From positions 25,403,303 through 25,467,302 of the forward strand of contig OX246738.1 of the NCBI GenBank assembly GCA_945910005.1: DNA of 64,000 nucleotides. The letters are read 5' to 3'. Each line of letters starts with the position of its first letter. The first letter of the stretch is position 1. Both the position numbers and the translations under genes were made by a program. This DNA is from Isoperla grammatica. Taxonomy: Eukaryota; Arthropoda; Insecta; Plecoptera; Perlodidae. This document shows, piece after piece, positions 34,005 to 44,911 of the stretch. The notes beneath the pieces were generated by a model. That model made no database searches. It saw only the letters and a program-made list of their open reading frames with translations, and was not told where the DNA came from.

Positions 34005-35123
34005 TGTTGATAGGTAGGATATAACTTGGATGAGATTGTTTTCGTTAAAAGATCAAAATGAGTAAATTCCAATTTGCATCTGATTTGGTAGTGAAGAATT
34101 TTGATCTTGCGTAAATATTAGCTTGCAAATCGTATGATGTGGTTCAGAAAGTTGGAGCGTCGCTTCTGTGCCAGCCAGCGATTGGAGGGGGTGGGGGGCG
34201 GGGGGTTTGGGGTGCCTAGTTTCCGCTCTGTGCTAATGCTTCCAATCACCAGACGTGCCCTCGTTCGCTGTACCGTAGACAAATCAATTTAAAACTCCTG
34301 TCGATTTTTACGTTTCAGTTAACTCGTCAAACTAATTAAACGTTTATTAAATAGGGATGGGTATACTGGATGCGCTTATTTTGTAGCTGGTTCTGTTTTT
34401 CGATAAGAGATTTGTACATTAACTAGGTAGAGGTTTAAACGGAATATAAGGCTGAAGCGGCAAAAAACGATATTGATATTGGTGCATGTGTGAACATTTT
34501 TCAGGTTTAATTAGATATCGTGTTTCCATGATATCGTGTTTCAATGATTGGGGATTGGGTATGTGCTCGGCCTTGCTTTAGTCTAAAAATAAACGTCAAT
34601 AAATAACTTAGTGTGGAAAACAAAATCTATTTAAACTTACATTACATAAAATAAAAATATCGCGCAGGCAATGTTATGAAATACAAACGTTGACACAAAA
34701 AACGATTGAATAAGAAAGTAGTAATTTTATATTTGTTTTAAAAATAATATTGAAATAAAATACAGATGTTATCACTCAACTTTGCTTGATGCTAAATGCT
34801 TTGTAAACTGCATGCAAACCTATTTATGCAACATAAAATACAGCAGAACAGCAGTTTATAGGAACTTCAATAATAACTAAGAGAAGAAGTGAGCGTGTTT
34901 TATCTAGGTACACTTTATAACATTTCATCGTTATTATTATTATTTTATAGTGATGGATGTATTTATTTTTAAGTTACGGAGTTAAAATGATTATAAATTG
35001 AAATAAAATCGAACTAATAATTGCGGCGAAACATGACATCCATATCATGATAAATCTGGCCCGTCGCGAATAATGTTATTTCAATGCGATCCGATAAGTA
35101 TTGTTGATAGAAACAGAAGCACC
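34005..35123. other. Intergenic tract, no gene seen
   Basis: AT-rich with one G-rich patch (34186..34215). No recognisable feature. Confidence 0.3.
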
Positions 35124-35199
35124 ACTGACTGACTGACTGACTGACTGACTGACTGACTGACTGACTGACTGACTGACTGACTGACTGACTGACTGACTA
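35124..35199. repeat. CTGA microsatellite
   Basis: About 19 tandem CTGA units with a CTAA variant at the end. It encodes a spurious Ser-Gln-Val repeat on the - strand. Confidence 0.97.
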
Positions 35200-35407
35200 A
35201 CTGAAGCATCCCATCACATATGGATCCCCATTCCGATCCCATCCCCAATCTCCAAACCCCAACTGGAAATTGTAATCGAACACAGAATCTTCTTCTCACA
35301 AAACTAAGGAGCCAATAAACAATAGTAAAATAGTATAGGATGTATATTCACGTAATGCGCATTGTGGCCATACTGGAGGCCACAAAGCCATGTGATGGTA
35401 GTTCATT

Positions 35408-35776
35408 AAATAAACAAATAAATAAATAAATAAATAAATTCACATTTAGAGTCTATACCCACTCAGTAATGAAACTGATTTGTAGTGGGGGACTTTAATT
35501 TAAAGTGACTAAACCAACCCTGTAGGCTTCGAACAACATCGACGAGTGAGCGATAACCAATCAAAGATCGATATTTCAAATACGAAACATATGAATCAGT
35601 GATTGGACAGTGCGAACACCTGCGGACAAATGTCAGAATCAACAAGGCCAATTCAGAACAACTTTGAATTTATTGAGTGCTTCGTTGCTAGGACGGCTCC
35701 AAAGTCACCGTTTACTTATTCCTAAGCCAAGAAGTGATAGAATTGAATCCATATTAGAAGTTAAAAAAATTCTGCC
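35408..35776 (-). mobile_element. tRNA-derived SINE, family 2, head-truncated copy
   Basis: Body is closely similar to 26930..27240 (shared landmarks CAACATCGACGAGTGAGCGAT, split here as CAACATCGACG and AGTGAGCGAT, and GCTAGGACGGCTCCAAAG). The tail on the - strand is a clean (TTTA)n array (35408..35440). The tRNA-like head is missing: similarity ends near 35776. Confidence 0.8.
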
Positions 35777-37045
35777 TTGTTACTATGTTTCAGCTGGCGT
35801 TTGTTGCAAATTCAACTGTTCTTTGGTTTGCTAATATTATTTGAAAGCAACATAAATAAACTCTTTTTCTCAATTACTCTCTTAATCGCTTACAGACGCA
35901 TACAATAACCATTTTCGTAAAGTTTATCGGGGGATATCTTGTAAAAACTTTAAATGTTTGTCTGTTTGTGATGACAAGAATAGACAGTTAATATATAATA
36001 ATAATAATATATGTGTTCAAAATTCTCATGTTTCCTCGTAAACATATTATTCGTCTTCTATTGACAACTGAAATGTCAATATACATTCCCAAAGATGTTG
36101 AAACTTGAAATAATGCTGTAAGTGGCCATCATAATTGCCGCTGTGACGTCACGAGAATACTCCCTATAAGTGTTTTAGTATTTTATATACGGAAGCGACT
36201 ATTACGCTATTTTGGTAATGCTGGGAATCAAACCCTGATCTCCAAGTTGCAGGGTGAGCTCTCTGATCATTCAAATATTCACACATGGGTTGGTTAAACA
36301 ATTTCTTATTGTTAAAAATACTTGTTTGCTTGACAACTACCTTTAACATTAGAAAAAGTTTGTTTCAAATTTGCACTACTACCATTGTAGCTCTAGCTAG
36401 TGATATTAGACTTCACAGCAGTCACAGCACTTGAAATAGTAAAACCGTGCTATGGCGGTTCTTACATTTTTGCATTCATTTTCTATTACAACATAATAAA
36501 GTGACTACAAGACATATTACTTACGTTACGTGTTTAAAATGAAACTGTTTTGTATTCAGTCTGTGGCATCTTTGTTTCGAGCCTAGGTACATAAATCTCG
36601 GCTCTCGTGAGCGAAGAAATACCGCTATCGCCAATGACTTCAGATAGGTCCGTTCAAGCGTAGACGTTCAAGCGTAGGTACAAGCGTAGGTGCAAGCGTA
36701 GTTTCACCGTTGAGTGAGGAATATTCCTCACTCAAAGATTCCGATTTGACGGCCCAAACCACTGCTTTTGAAGTCCAACCGCTGCACCTTGCATATTAGT
36801 GCAAGCTATGAATTTTAGTTAAGGGCCCTTTCTACCTGAAAAGTTTATTTAATTATTATCTCACATTATTGGTACATATTCTCAAGGAACTCTCGTCCAA
36901 ATCCGATCAACAGTTTTTCTACAATTGAAGTTGAGAAAACAATACATTTTCTCATTTTTCGATGCTTTGCGTGTATTGTTATAACAAGTAAACTACTGGG
37001 TCTATAATTTTGAAATTACTTTTCAGATGACCACTTGCATGTAAA
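35777..37045. other. Intergenic tract with a perfect 26-bp palindrome
   Basis: Includes a CRE octamer (36144..36151) and a tRNA-like B box on the - strand (complement of GGAATCAAACC, 36224..36234). It also has short AAGCGTAG repeats (36655..36700) and a palindrome at 36710..36735. No gene is recognised. Confidence 0.35.
36710..36735. repeat. Perfect 26-bp palindrome
   Basis: TTGAGTGAGGAAT is followed immediately by its exact reverse complement, with no loop. Three to four short CAAGCGTAG units precede it (36655..36700). Confidence 0.9.
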
Positions 37046-37321
37046 TTAAATACGCTTTCCTGTTAGTTTTTCCTTCAAAGTGAATAGTATAACAGCTCGA
37101 TCAGGATAAGTGATCAACGTTCCAGCGATACCGCCAATGTCATGCTGAGAAGTTAACCCGGCACGGCCGCCATATTGGAAAGTGGCGTCACGCTCAAACG
37201 AATAGAGGAATGCGCTTTTTGTCCTACCGTTACCGATCAGACGGAATGCTTTGTTATCGCGGTCGAATAAGAGAACACCCGAAGGGGTCGCGCCCGCGGT
37301 CTTACTTACTGAGAGCGTCAA
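37046..37321 (-). CDS. Unassigned open frame, possible exon
   Basis: A 91-codon - strand frame in a patch that is visibly GC-richer than its surroundings. The first codon is TTG rather than ATG, so if real it is an exon rather than a complete gene. The translation has globular-looking composition (for example LLFDRDNKAFRLIGNGRTKS and AGTLITYPDRAVILF) instead of simple repeats. I do not recognise the family. A donor-like GTAAGTAAG lies at the very start of the frame and a YY1-like GCCGCCATATTG (37166..37177) lies inside it, so a promoter or leader function is an alternative. A protein search would decide. Confidence 0.25.
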   Translation of the reverse strand: MTLSVSKTAGATPSGVLLFDRDNKAFRLIGNGRTKSAFLYSFERDATFQYGGRAGLTSQHDIGGIAGTLITYPDRAVILFTLKEKLTGKRI

Positions 37322-38413
37322 CTAGATGTCGCCACCTTCGAGTTAAAAACAAAATACTCTAATTATCTAAGGAATTAAGTTCCTTTCGAACAACTTGTAG
37401 GTTATTTTTTGATTTACGGAAACTTTTCAATTAGTTCGTTAGTTTGAAGAACTTACTCAAGTCTGATTCGCGTGTACAGTATAATTTGCTGTACATTTTA
37501 AAGATACTATTTAAACATGCTTTTAAAAAGAACCCCTTTTAATTCGTTACAGCTTTAAAGTTCACGTTCATTAGTTTAAATATTTTATAAAATTTGTACT
37601 CGTCTCGTAGATTATGAGATTTGATATTACAAGTTGTTTTCTATTAGTTGCTTAACTTTTAAAATTATATTGGAAAATTGATGTGTAATTAAATGCATAG
37701 TAACGTCAAAGATTCTATAATCTTTGGTAACGTGTTATAAAGCGAACCTTCAAGGAGTGAACGATTCTGTTGCACTATCAAGCGTTGCTGCTTGCGATAA
37801 CAATGTTCATAAAATAGCCAGTGCTGATAACATCACCTAGCCTAGCCCATCTCATTCACAACATATTGTGACACGCGACTATGATACTAGGGGTTCCTTT
37901 TTTTTGAAGACGAATCTTGTACCAATTTTCACGTCTGGAATATAATAGGCTGTTAGGATAAAAAATTCACCCCCTCCTTATCACCACCCCTTTTCATCGA
38001 ACTTACCTAGGTTTTAGGAAAATGGTAAAAAAGGTTTATCTTATTTTTTAAGATTCAATTTCAAGAAAGTTTGAGCTGGGCGTTGATAAGTCAGTCAGTC
38101 AGTCAGGATAATATGATCTTTCTATTTATAGATTATTGTAAAAACATTTGTGATATTGATACACTTCAAAAAGTATTATATCATTTTATGTTGCATCTTA
38201 GGCGCACAGTTTTTATTTGCTTTTATAATATTATTAACTACCATTGATTTAAAAATGTAAATCCTCAATGTTATGAATTCATCTTCGCTTACTGGAGCAA
38301 AATATAAAGTTTTCTAGCTTTAAGTTCTTATAAATGCTTTGAAAAGACTTCTGTAAGTGGCGCCACTGAAATATGGGGTTGATATTCTCAACCATATTTC
38401 TGCTACATTTGAC
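37322..38413. other. Intergenic tract, no gene seen
   Basis: AT-rich. The interval 37880..38115 ends in GATAAG(TCAG)n, resembling a retrotransposon 3' end with a short tetranucleotide tail. A 12-bp palindrome AGTGGCGCCACT lies just before the satellite, at about 38357..38368. Confidence 0.3.
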
Positions 38414-39537
38414 ATTCACACATGACTGGCAGTGATTTCCTCTGTGTTCCCCTCTAGTCGTGTGACTTGTGACCCGTGGGTTTTAAACTACTGGCTTGGG
38501 TATGAAGTGCGCCACATTCACACATGACTGGCAGTGATTTCCTCTGTGTTCCCCTCTAGCCGTGTGACTTGTGACCCGTGGGTTTTAAACTACTGGCTTG
38601 GATATGAAGTGCGCCACATTCACACATGACTGGCAGTTATTTCCTCTGTGTTCCCCTCTAGCCGTGTGACTTGTGACCCGTGGGTTTTAAACTACTGGCT
38701 TGGATATGAAGTGCGCCACATTCACACATGACTGGCAGTTATTTCCTCTGTGTTCCCCTCTAGCCGTGTGACTTGTGACCCGTGGGTTTTAAACTACTGG
38801 CTTGGGTATGAAGTGCGCCACATTCACACATGACTGGTAGTGATTTCCTCTGTGTTCCCCTCTAGTCGTGTGACTTGTGACCCGTGGGTTTTAAACTACT
38901 GGCTTGGGTATGAAGTGCGCCACATTCACACATGACTGGTAGTGATTTCCTCTTGTGTTCCCCTCTAGTCGTGTGACTTGTGACCCGTGGGTTTTAAACT
39001 ACTGGCTTGGGTATGAAGTGCGCCACATTCACACATGACTGGTAGTGATTTCCTCTGTGTTCCCCTCTAGTCGTGTGACTTGTGACCCGTGGGTTTTAAA
39101 CTACTGGCTTGGGTATGAAGTGCGCCACATTCACACATGACTGGTAGTGATTTCCTCTGTGTTCCCCTCTAGCTGTGTGATTTGTGACGCGTGGGTTTTA
39201 AACTACTGGCTTGGGTATGAAGTGCGCCACATTAAAACATCACTGGTAGTGATTTCCTCTGTGTTCCCCTCTAGTCGTGTGATTTGTGACGCGTGGGTTT
39301 TAAACTACTGGCTTGGGTATGAAGTGCGCCACATTAAAACATCACTGGTAGTGATTTCCTCTGTGTTCCCCTCTAGTCGTGTGATTTGTGACGCGTGGGT
39401 TTTAAACTACTGGCTTGGGTATGAAGTGCGCCACATTAAAACATCACTGGTAGTAACTTCCTCAGTATCCTCTCGAGCCGCGTGACTTGTGACTCGTGGA
39501 TTTTTAAAATACCGGCTTGATTATGAGGTGCGCCACA
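38414..39537. repeat. 102-bp satellite array, 11 units
   Basis: Units start with ATTCACACATGACTGG (or ATTAAAACATCACTGG) at 38414, 38516, 38618, 38720, 38822, 38924, 39027, 39129, 39231, 39333 and 39435, so the period is exactly 102 bp apart from one single-base insertion. The last three full units share linked variants (AAAACATCACT, GATTTGTGACGCG), and the final unit is degraded. Because 102 is divisible by three, a 34-residue frame repeats through 39147..39485 once the in-frame TGA of ACATGACTGG has become ACATCACTGG. I regard this frame as incidental. Confidence 0.97.
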
Positions 39538-40397
39538 TTTGCGGAGTCAATTTGCTTAACGCGCTTGAAAGTTGAAAGCCCATGCGAATAAAGGCGCTTA
39601 TACTCACTTCTTTCGATCACTCGGCCTACGACTGTGTACGAGACGTTTTATTTCGACCGTTTTGAAAGCTTTCAATGTTCCTGTTTTCAAACAGCAAACA
39701 ACTCTAATACATCAGAACGGAAATAAGAATAGCAAGAGTCTAACGGCATTCGTATAGATTTTCGCGTGTGTAGATTGGTGGTCGATTTAGAGTAGTAGGT
39801 AAGTGATGATAGTTACATGTATGTATACGTTACGATTTATCATTTTAGAGTGGAGATTGTTTTTATTGTTGATTCATAATGTTATGAAAGACATGTTATA
39901 CTCATCTCGTCATGTCACTGGTTGATCTATGAGTTATGCGATGAATACGTGACATAGCAGTGGTCGACTGCTGTAAAGCTTTAAAGAATTATTAAATTTT
40001 AATAATACATTTTCTATTTCAATTAGGTCAAGTTGAAACTTAATGCGTGGTACATAATAGGCCTAGACGTAAATACAACTTATGGACATGCACATGCACA
40101 ACCCCATACACACATAGTCGAATACACAGTAGTAATCATACATCATCAACACTCAACTAAGATCTCGCTAAAACAGCCACAAGTTAATTTTGGTTTTAGG
40201 AGCGTACTTATTTATACTATTTTAAAAGTGGCATAATGTAATTATTTTATTCAAAAATACAAGTTAAATGATATTTGTACAATATTAAAGCAGTTACACC
40301 AACATTTGAAAATGTACTAATATTGAAATTACATCCTTGTTGGAGTTCTATATGTATGTATGAGATTGAGAAGAGAGATATATAGATAGATAGATAA
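39538..40397. other. Intergenic tract, possible leader exon
   Basis: A segment (39560..39798) of more balanced composition ends in the donor-like TAG|GTAAGTGATG (39798/39799). No coding content is recognised in the rest. Confidence 0.25.
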
Positions 40398-40500
40398 TGG
40401 TCTTTATTGAAGGCGGGATTAAGGCCAGCAATTGGCCTTATCTTCCATCCAACTTTTTAACAAATAATACATACAGACAATACACAATAGACAGTAGAAC
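40398..40500 (-). mobile_element. Retrotransposon 3' terminus
   Basis: On the - strand, GGCCTTAATCCCGCC leads to TTCAATAAAGACCATTA and then a (TATC)n tail (40378..40396 on the + strand). A polyadenylation hexamer just before a microsatellite tail is typical of non-LTR element 3' ends. The boundary to the right is not defined. Confidence 0.4.
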
Positions 40501-40889
40501 AATAATATTAATAATATAAGGATTAGTGTACGAACATTAAACTAAACTATTCAATACATATACTGAAATACAAACTCATAATGAAAAACAAAAAATTAAT
40601 TGCAATTAAGGTTAACCATTCATTCGAAAACTGCATTGTAGTTTAATTTAAAGTTAGCGTCAACATTATAGAATATAATGATAACGCAGTAGTTATTTAA
40701 TCAGTTTCTACGATCATTCATACATATAAATTTAACAAAACAAACAAACAAAAAGAAGCAGGAAAACAGGAAACAAGCTTATCATTCATACATACCCCAT
40801 TCATACGGCAACAAGAAAGTTTTACGAAATTTTAGTCAATTATATATAGCTATTTGGTGGATTTGGAGGGACAGAGAGAGAGAGATTGA

Positions 40890-40960
40890 TAGATTGATTG
40901 ATGTTTTATTTCAACTAACAAGAGGTCTTTTCTTACATCTAACCAGCGTTTTTACACAAA
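40890..40960 (-). mobile_element. Second retrotransposon-like 3' terminus
   Basis: On the - strand AATAAAACATCAATCAATC is followed by a short CAAT/GAGA tail. It is similar in layout to the feature near 40400 but not the same sequence. Boundaries are uncertain. Confidence 0.3.
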
Positions 40961-41205
40961 ACAATACAACTACAAGTTTATACTTTAAGCATTACATTTT
41001 CACTCTGTTTGTTAAAGAAGGAATTATAAAATAAAGTTTAAGAATTATTTATTCACGTACGCGTGAGCTGTAATTAATGCTAAGTTATTTCAAAGCTCTT
41101 TCAAAAACAAGAATAAGGAATAAAAAACCAGAATAATTAATAATAATAACAGTTAAATTTAAAAAGTATAATAATAATAATTATTTTACGGTGAAAACTG
41201 AAAAA

Positions 41206-41224
41206 GAGAGAGAGAGAGAGAGAG
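41206..41224. repeat. GA microsatellite
   Basis: Short (GA)n run of about 19 bp. Confidence 0.9.
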
Positions 41225-41471
41225 AAAAATCAAACCTATCTATAGTTGATAAACGGTAGATAATTCGCACAACGCTATCTTACGTTATGTGGCTCGACCT
41301 TTGCTACCCGACGTGTTTTGAACGGGAGGCACTATACTACTCTGTTTGTACTCGCAAGGCGGAGAGAACTGAGTACGCGGTCAAATATTTCACATTCTTC
41401 CCTCACTTCATTATTAAAACATTTTTCTTCTGTAACTCTAGCTTACAACGTTTCACCGCCAGGTTGCGGTA

Positions 41472-41473
<2 letters not shown>

Positions 41474-41508
<35 letters not shown>
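41474..41508. repeat. CT microsatellite
   Basis: About 35 bp of (CT)n. Confidence 0.95.
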
Positions 41509-41511
<3 letters not shown>

Positions 41512-41629
41512 CACCAATACCGTCTCATTTGTGTGTTTGTTCCTGCTTTGTTGTGGTTTACTACAGATGTTTCATAACTAACATTAGGAAAATATAATGT
41601 TTGCCTTCTCCAATTCCTTTCTGGCGTCG

Positions 41630-41905
41630 GGGGTGGATGGGGTGTGGGTGTGGGTGAGTGGGGGTGATGCGGGGGCGGGGGCGGCTGCGCCGGGCGTCGG
41701 GGGCGAGTGGCGACGCTACGCTACGATCTCCCGTCAGATCGCCGGCTCGACGCGGTTGTGACGGTCATAGACGCGCTTAGCTCCCATAGAGCTGAGGTCA
41801 CACGCATCGTGACGGCTCCTAACGCACACCGCGTGGAGTTGATACGGAGTCTAACTCGCGAGTTTTGCACGTGTATGTGTCCTACGCACCGGCGTGAATA
41901 AAACA
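41630..41905 (+). other. GC-rich, CpG-rich island-like patch
   Basis: Starts with G-rich repeats (GGGGGCGGGGGCGG near 41671) and continues as a CpG-dense segment that is open for 65 codons from 41707 to 41901 without an ATG at its start. An AATAAA follows at 41898. It could be a promoter-proximal region or a terminal exon. The translation is Arg-rich and unrecognised. Confidence 0.3.
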
Positions 41906-42559
41906 CTGTCTATATATATATTAGTTTTTTTGACAAACGGTTTGACCACGAGGTTGTTCAACACATCAGTTCTCTCTAACCGCTGCATCGGGCTAGCTGC
42001 ACTTCCCATACAGGTAGGCGGTTTGTAATTGTAAATTGTGTTGTGTGTTCATTTAAACCAGCTACATCGGTTTTCACGGTAAGTTAAACTCCATTAGAGG
42101 GTTTCCGCTCAAACGGAACTTACGCACACACAGTCAATTCTATGTACACATTGCGACTGTGTGGGTGGATCAAAAGTGAAAACGAGTGGGACTCCATACA
42201 CTATTGGATCACACAATTGTTCTTTGTGTTAAGAATGATGTTTAGTTATTTGTTTAGTGCAATATAAAAAATACTTGCATTAGCTAGCTCGAAGAAGTTA
42301 TAAAGAAGTTATGGTTCTATACAATCTTTGAATGGTCAGTGAATTGGTATATCACACGTCTGGGCCCGGGAAAAATAGGCCCAGAGTGACCCTGCTTGTC
42401 GTAAGAGCCGATGGAAGGAGATCTTGTCTCTTCCCCCCCCCCCCCCACTGTCCCACTGAAGATTGCTCTTCTCACTTGGCCCTGCCCTCCCTTGCTGGAC
42501 TCCCCTTATGACGACCCCCGCTATGTGCAGTTGATCTGATTCGGGCATGTGACGTTTTT

Positions 42560-42617
42560 TCATCTTCATCTTCATCTTCATCTTCATCTTCATCTTCATC
42601 TTCATCTTCATCTTCAT
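42560..42617. repeat. CTTCAT hexanucleotide microsatellite
   Basis: About ten CTTCAT units. It gives Glu-Asp or Met-Lys repeats on the - strand that are not genes. A 14-C run lies nearby at about 42434. Confidence 0.97.
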
Positions 42618-43192
42618 ATATCACCCACTCATCGTGTGGATTACCAAGGGTGCAAAAATATGGGACGTAAAACCCAAACATCATGTAAAAATTAGAACAC
42701 GGAAATTTAGTAGAACAGGTAAACCGTTAATAAAAACTTACTTTAATTGGACTATTCACTGTTCCTTCTTAAGATTTAAAATAACGCAATTTTTCGAGCG
42801 CTACTCAGCATCTTCAACAGGCTAACACCAACTCGAAATATTGCTTTATTTTTAATCTTGACAAGGAACAGTGTAAAGTCCATTTCGTTGGTTATTATTA
42901 ACCAAATATACCCTGATTTGGTATAACATTCGTACAAGTAATAAAAACAACTTTCGTATTGATCCTCCAATTTATTAACCTTTTATTGAAGCATAATTTA
43001 AGTAGGACAATATGTATCATTGTGACTAAATAAACTATACACTAAAATTAAATGTATACTCGCTGGACATGAACAAATATTCTAGACGCGGCGAAGTAGC
43101 CCAAGATATCATAGAGTTCTAGTTCGGGACACGAATGCTGCCGTAACACGTAAAAATCATAACACAAGACGTATTTGTAATCCATTTTATTA

Positions 43193-43330
43193 TTTTTATG
43201 AAACTACATCGTGGAGACTAAGAACAAACTAAAGAGCAACAAAATGTACTCACATCTTCAATGTCAATAAAAAACCTTCATTCATTCAACCACATTAATT
43301 CATTCATTCAACCACATTCATTCATTCATT
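43193..43330 (+). mobile_element. Retrotransposon 3' end, + strand copy
   Basis: A ~70-bp sequence (TTTTTATGAAACTACATCG ... CACATCTTCAAT, 43193..43262) is followed by GTCAATAAAAAACC and a (CATT)n tail with CAACCA variants. The same 70 bp occurs inverted at 44842..44911. AATAAA plus a microsatellite tail fits a non-LTR or SINE 3' end. Confidence 0.55.
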
Positions 43331-43910
43331 CAACCACTCTCTACTTTATATACCGGTGGTTTTACATATAATTCAAATTGCAAAAGAAGCGTTAAAACCA
43401 AAGAATAATTCATTTTTTAATGTCAACGGAAAATTATTGTCGGATCGAGTTTGAACACGGCAAGTGTCTGGCATCAAAAGGGGTAGGCCTACAGCAAATA
43501 CAAACAACATACAAATTAAAACGTTTGAAGTTAAATATCAAAAAATGGTTTACGACTGATGAAAAGAACATAAAAGAAAAGAAAAAATTTTAAATGGAAA
43601 ATCCAGCTTTAAAAATGTAAAATGATGTTCTAGTTAATTGTATAATGTCTACATAAGCAAAGTATGATGACATAATTTTAGCGTAAATTCATTTTGATCT
43701 CTACGTTTTTATACAGCTTCACAACTTTACATTTGTTTGAACGTCCAAAAAGAATGTGTCACTCTGTATTACCCACATAACAGTAAAACTTGGCAGTATA
43801 GAAAAATAATATGACTGTATACATATTATGTGTCCTAAATAAAAAAAAATAAAAAAATAAAAAAAGAGCGGCGTGAGCATGTACATAAGTGTACATGAGT
43901 GTGAGTATAC
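43331..43910. other. Intergenic tract, no gene seen
   Basis: AT-rich, ending in an A-rich run at about 43843..43866. Nothing recognised. Confidence 0.3.
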
Positions 43911-44560
43911 ATGAGTGTGAGTATGCATGTATGTATGAGTGTGAGTGTGAGTGTGAGTGTGAGTGTGAGTGTGAGTGTGAGTGTGAGTGTGAGTGTGAGT
44001 GTGAGTGTGAGTGTGAGTGTGAGTGTGAGTGTGAGTGTGAGTGTGAGTGGACATGAGTGTGAGTGTGCATGTATGTATATGAGTGTGAGTGTGAGTGGAC
44101 ATGAGTATGAGTGTGAATGTATGTGTATGAGTGTGAGTGTGCATGTATATGAGTGTGTGTGTGAGTGTGAGTGTGAGTGTGAGTGTGAGTGTGAGTGTGA
44201 GTGTGAGTGTGAGTGGACATGAGTGTGAGTGTGCATGTATGTATATGAGTGTGAATGTGAGTGGACATGAGTATGAGTGTGCATGTATGTATATGAGTGT
44301 GAGTGTGAGTGTGCATGTATGTATATGAGTGTGAATGTGAGTGGACATGAGTATGAGTGTGCATATATGTATATGGGTGTGAGTGTGCATGTATATGAGT
44401 GTGTGTGTGAGTGTGAGTGTGAGTGTGAGTGGACATGAGTGGGAGTGTGCATGAGTGTGAATGTGAGTGGACATGAGTATGAGTGTGCATGTATGTATAT
44501 GAGTGTGAGTATGCATGTATATGAGTGTGTGTGTGAGTGTGCATGTGAGTGTGAGTGGGA
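43911..44560. repeat. GTGTGA hexanucleotide array, about 650 bp
   Basis: Long runs of GTGTGA alternate with variants containing GGACATGA and GCATGTATGTATATGA that recur as a higher-order unit of roughly 60-120 bp. All large open frames here (Ser-Val or Thr-His repeats) are artefacts of the array. Confidence 0.97.
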
Positions 44561-44841
44561 GCGTAAGTTAAAGTGTGTGTGTGTGAGAGAGAGAGAGAGG
44601 GGGATGGGCTGGGGTACACAATTTCCAAATACACGAAGAACATACATTTTGTGTAATTTACTCTCGTTAATTGTCCACAGCCTTCGTCTATATTATGCCG
44701 CTGTTGCTAACGTACTTCTTACAGTAACCGTTATAACGTCAACACTAAAGAAAACAATGCTAGATTGCAAATAAAAATATAATTTTTCGCTTATTACATT
44801 TTACATATCGTTTCTGATTCTGATTTAGATTGATATTTTAT

Positions 44842-44911
44842 ATTGAAGATGTGAGTACATTTTGTTGCTCTATAGTTTGTTCTTAGTCTCCACGATGTAG
44901 TTTCATAAAAA
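44842..44911 (-). mobile_element. Retrotransposon 3' end, - strand copy
   Basis: Reverse complement of 43193..43262 with only a few differences; pairing extends weakly outward to about 44930 (TAGTCCAG against TAATCCAT). The two copies face each other across the GTGTGA array. Confidence 0.55.

Noticed and set aside
38414..39537. Direct-repeat array considered as CRISPR
   Set aside because: The units are contiguous 102-bp tandem repeats with no unique spacers, in a eukaryotic setting.
43719..44647. Three - strand frames of 265-294 codons rich in Thr-His and Ser-His
   Set aside because: All derive from the GTGTGA array; composition and multi-frame openness show they are not genes.
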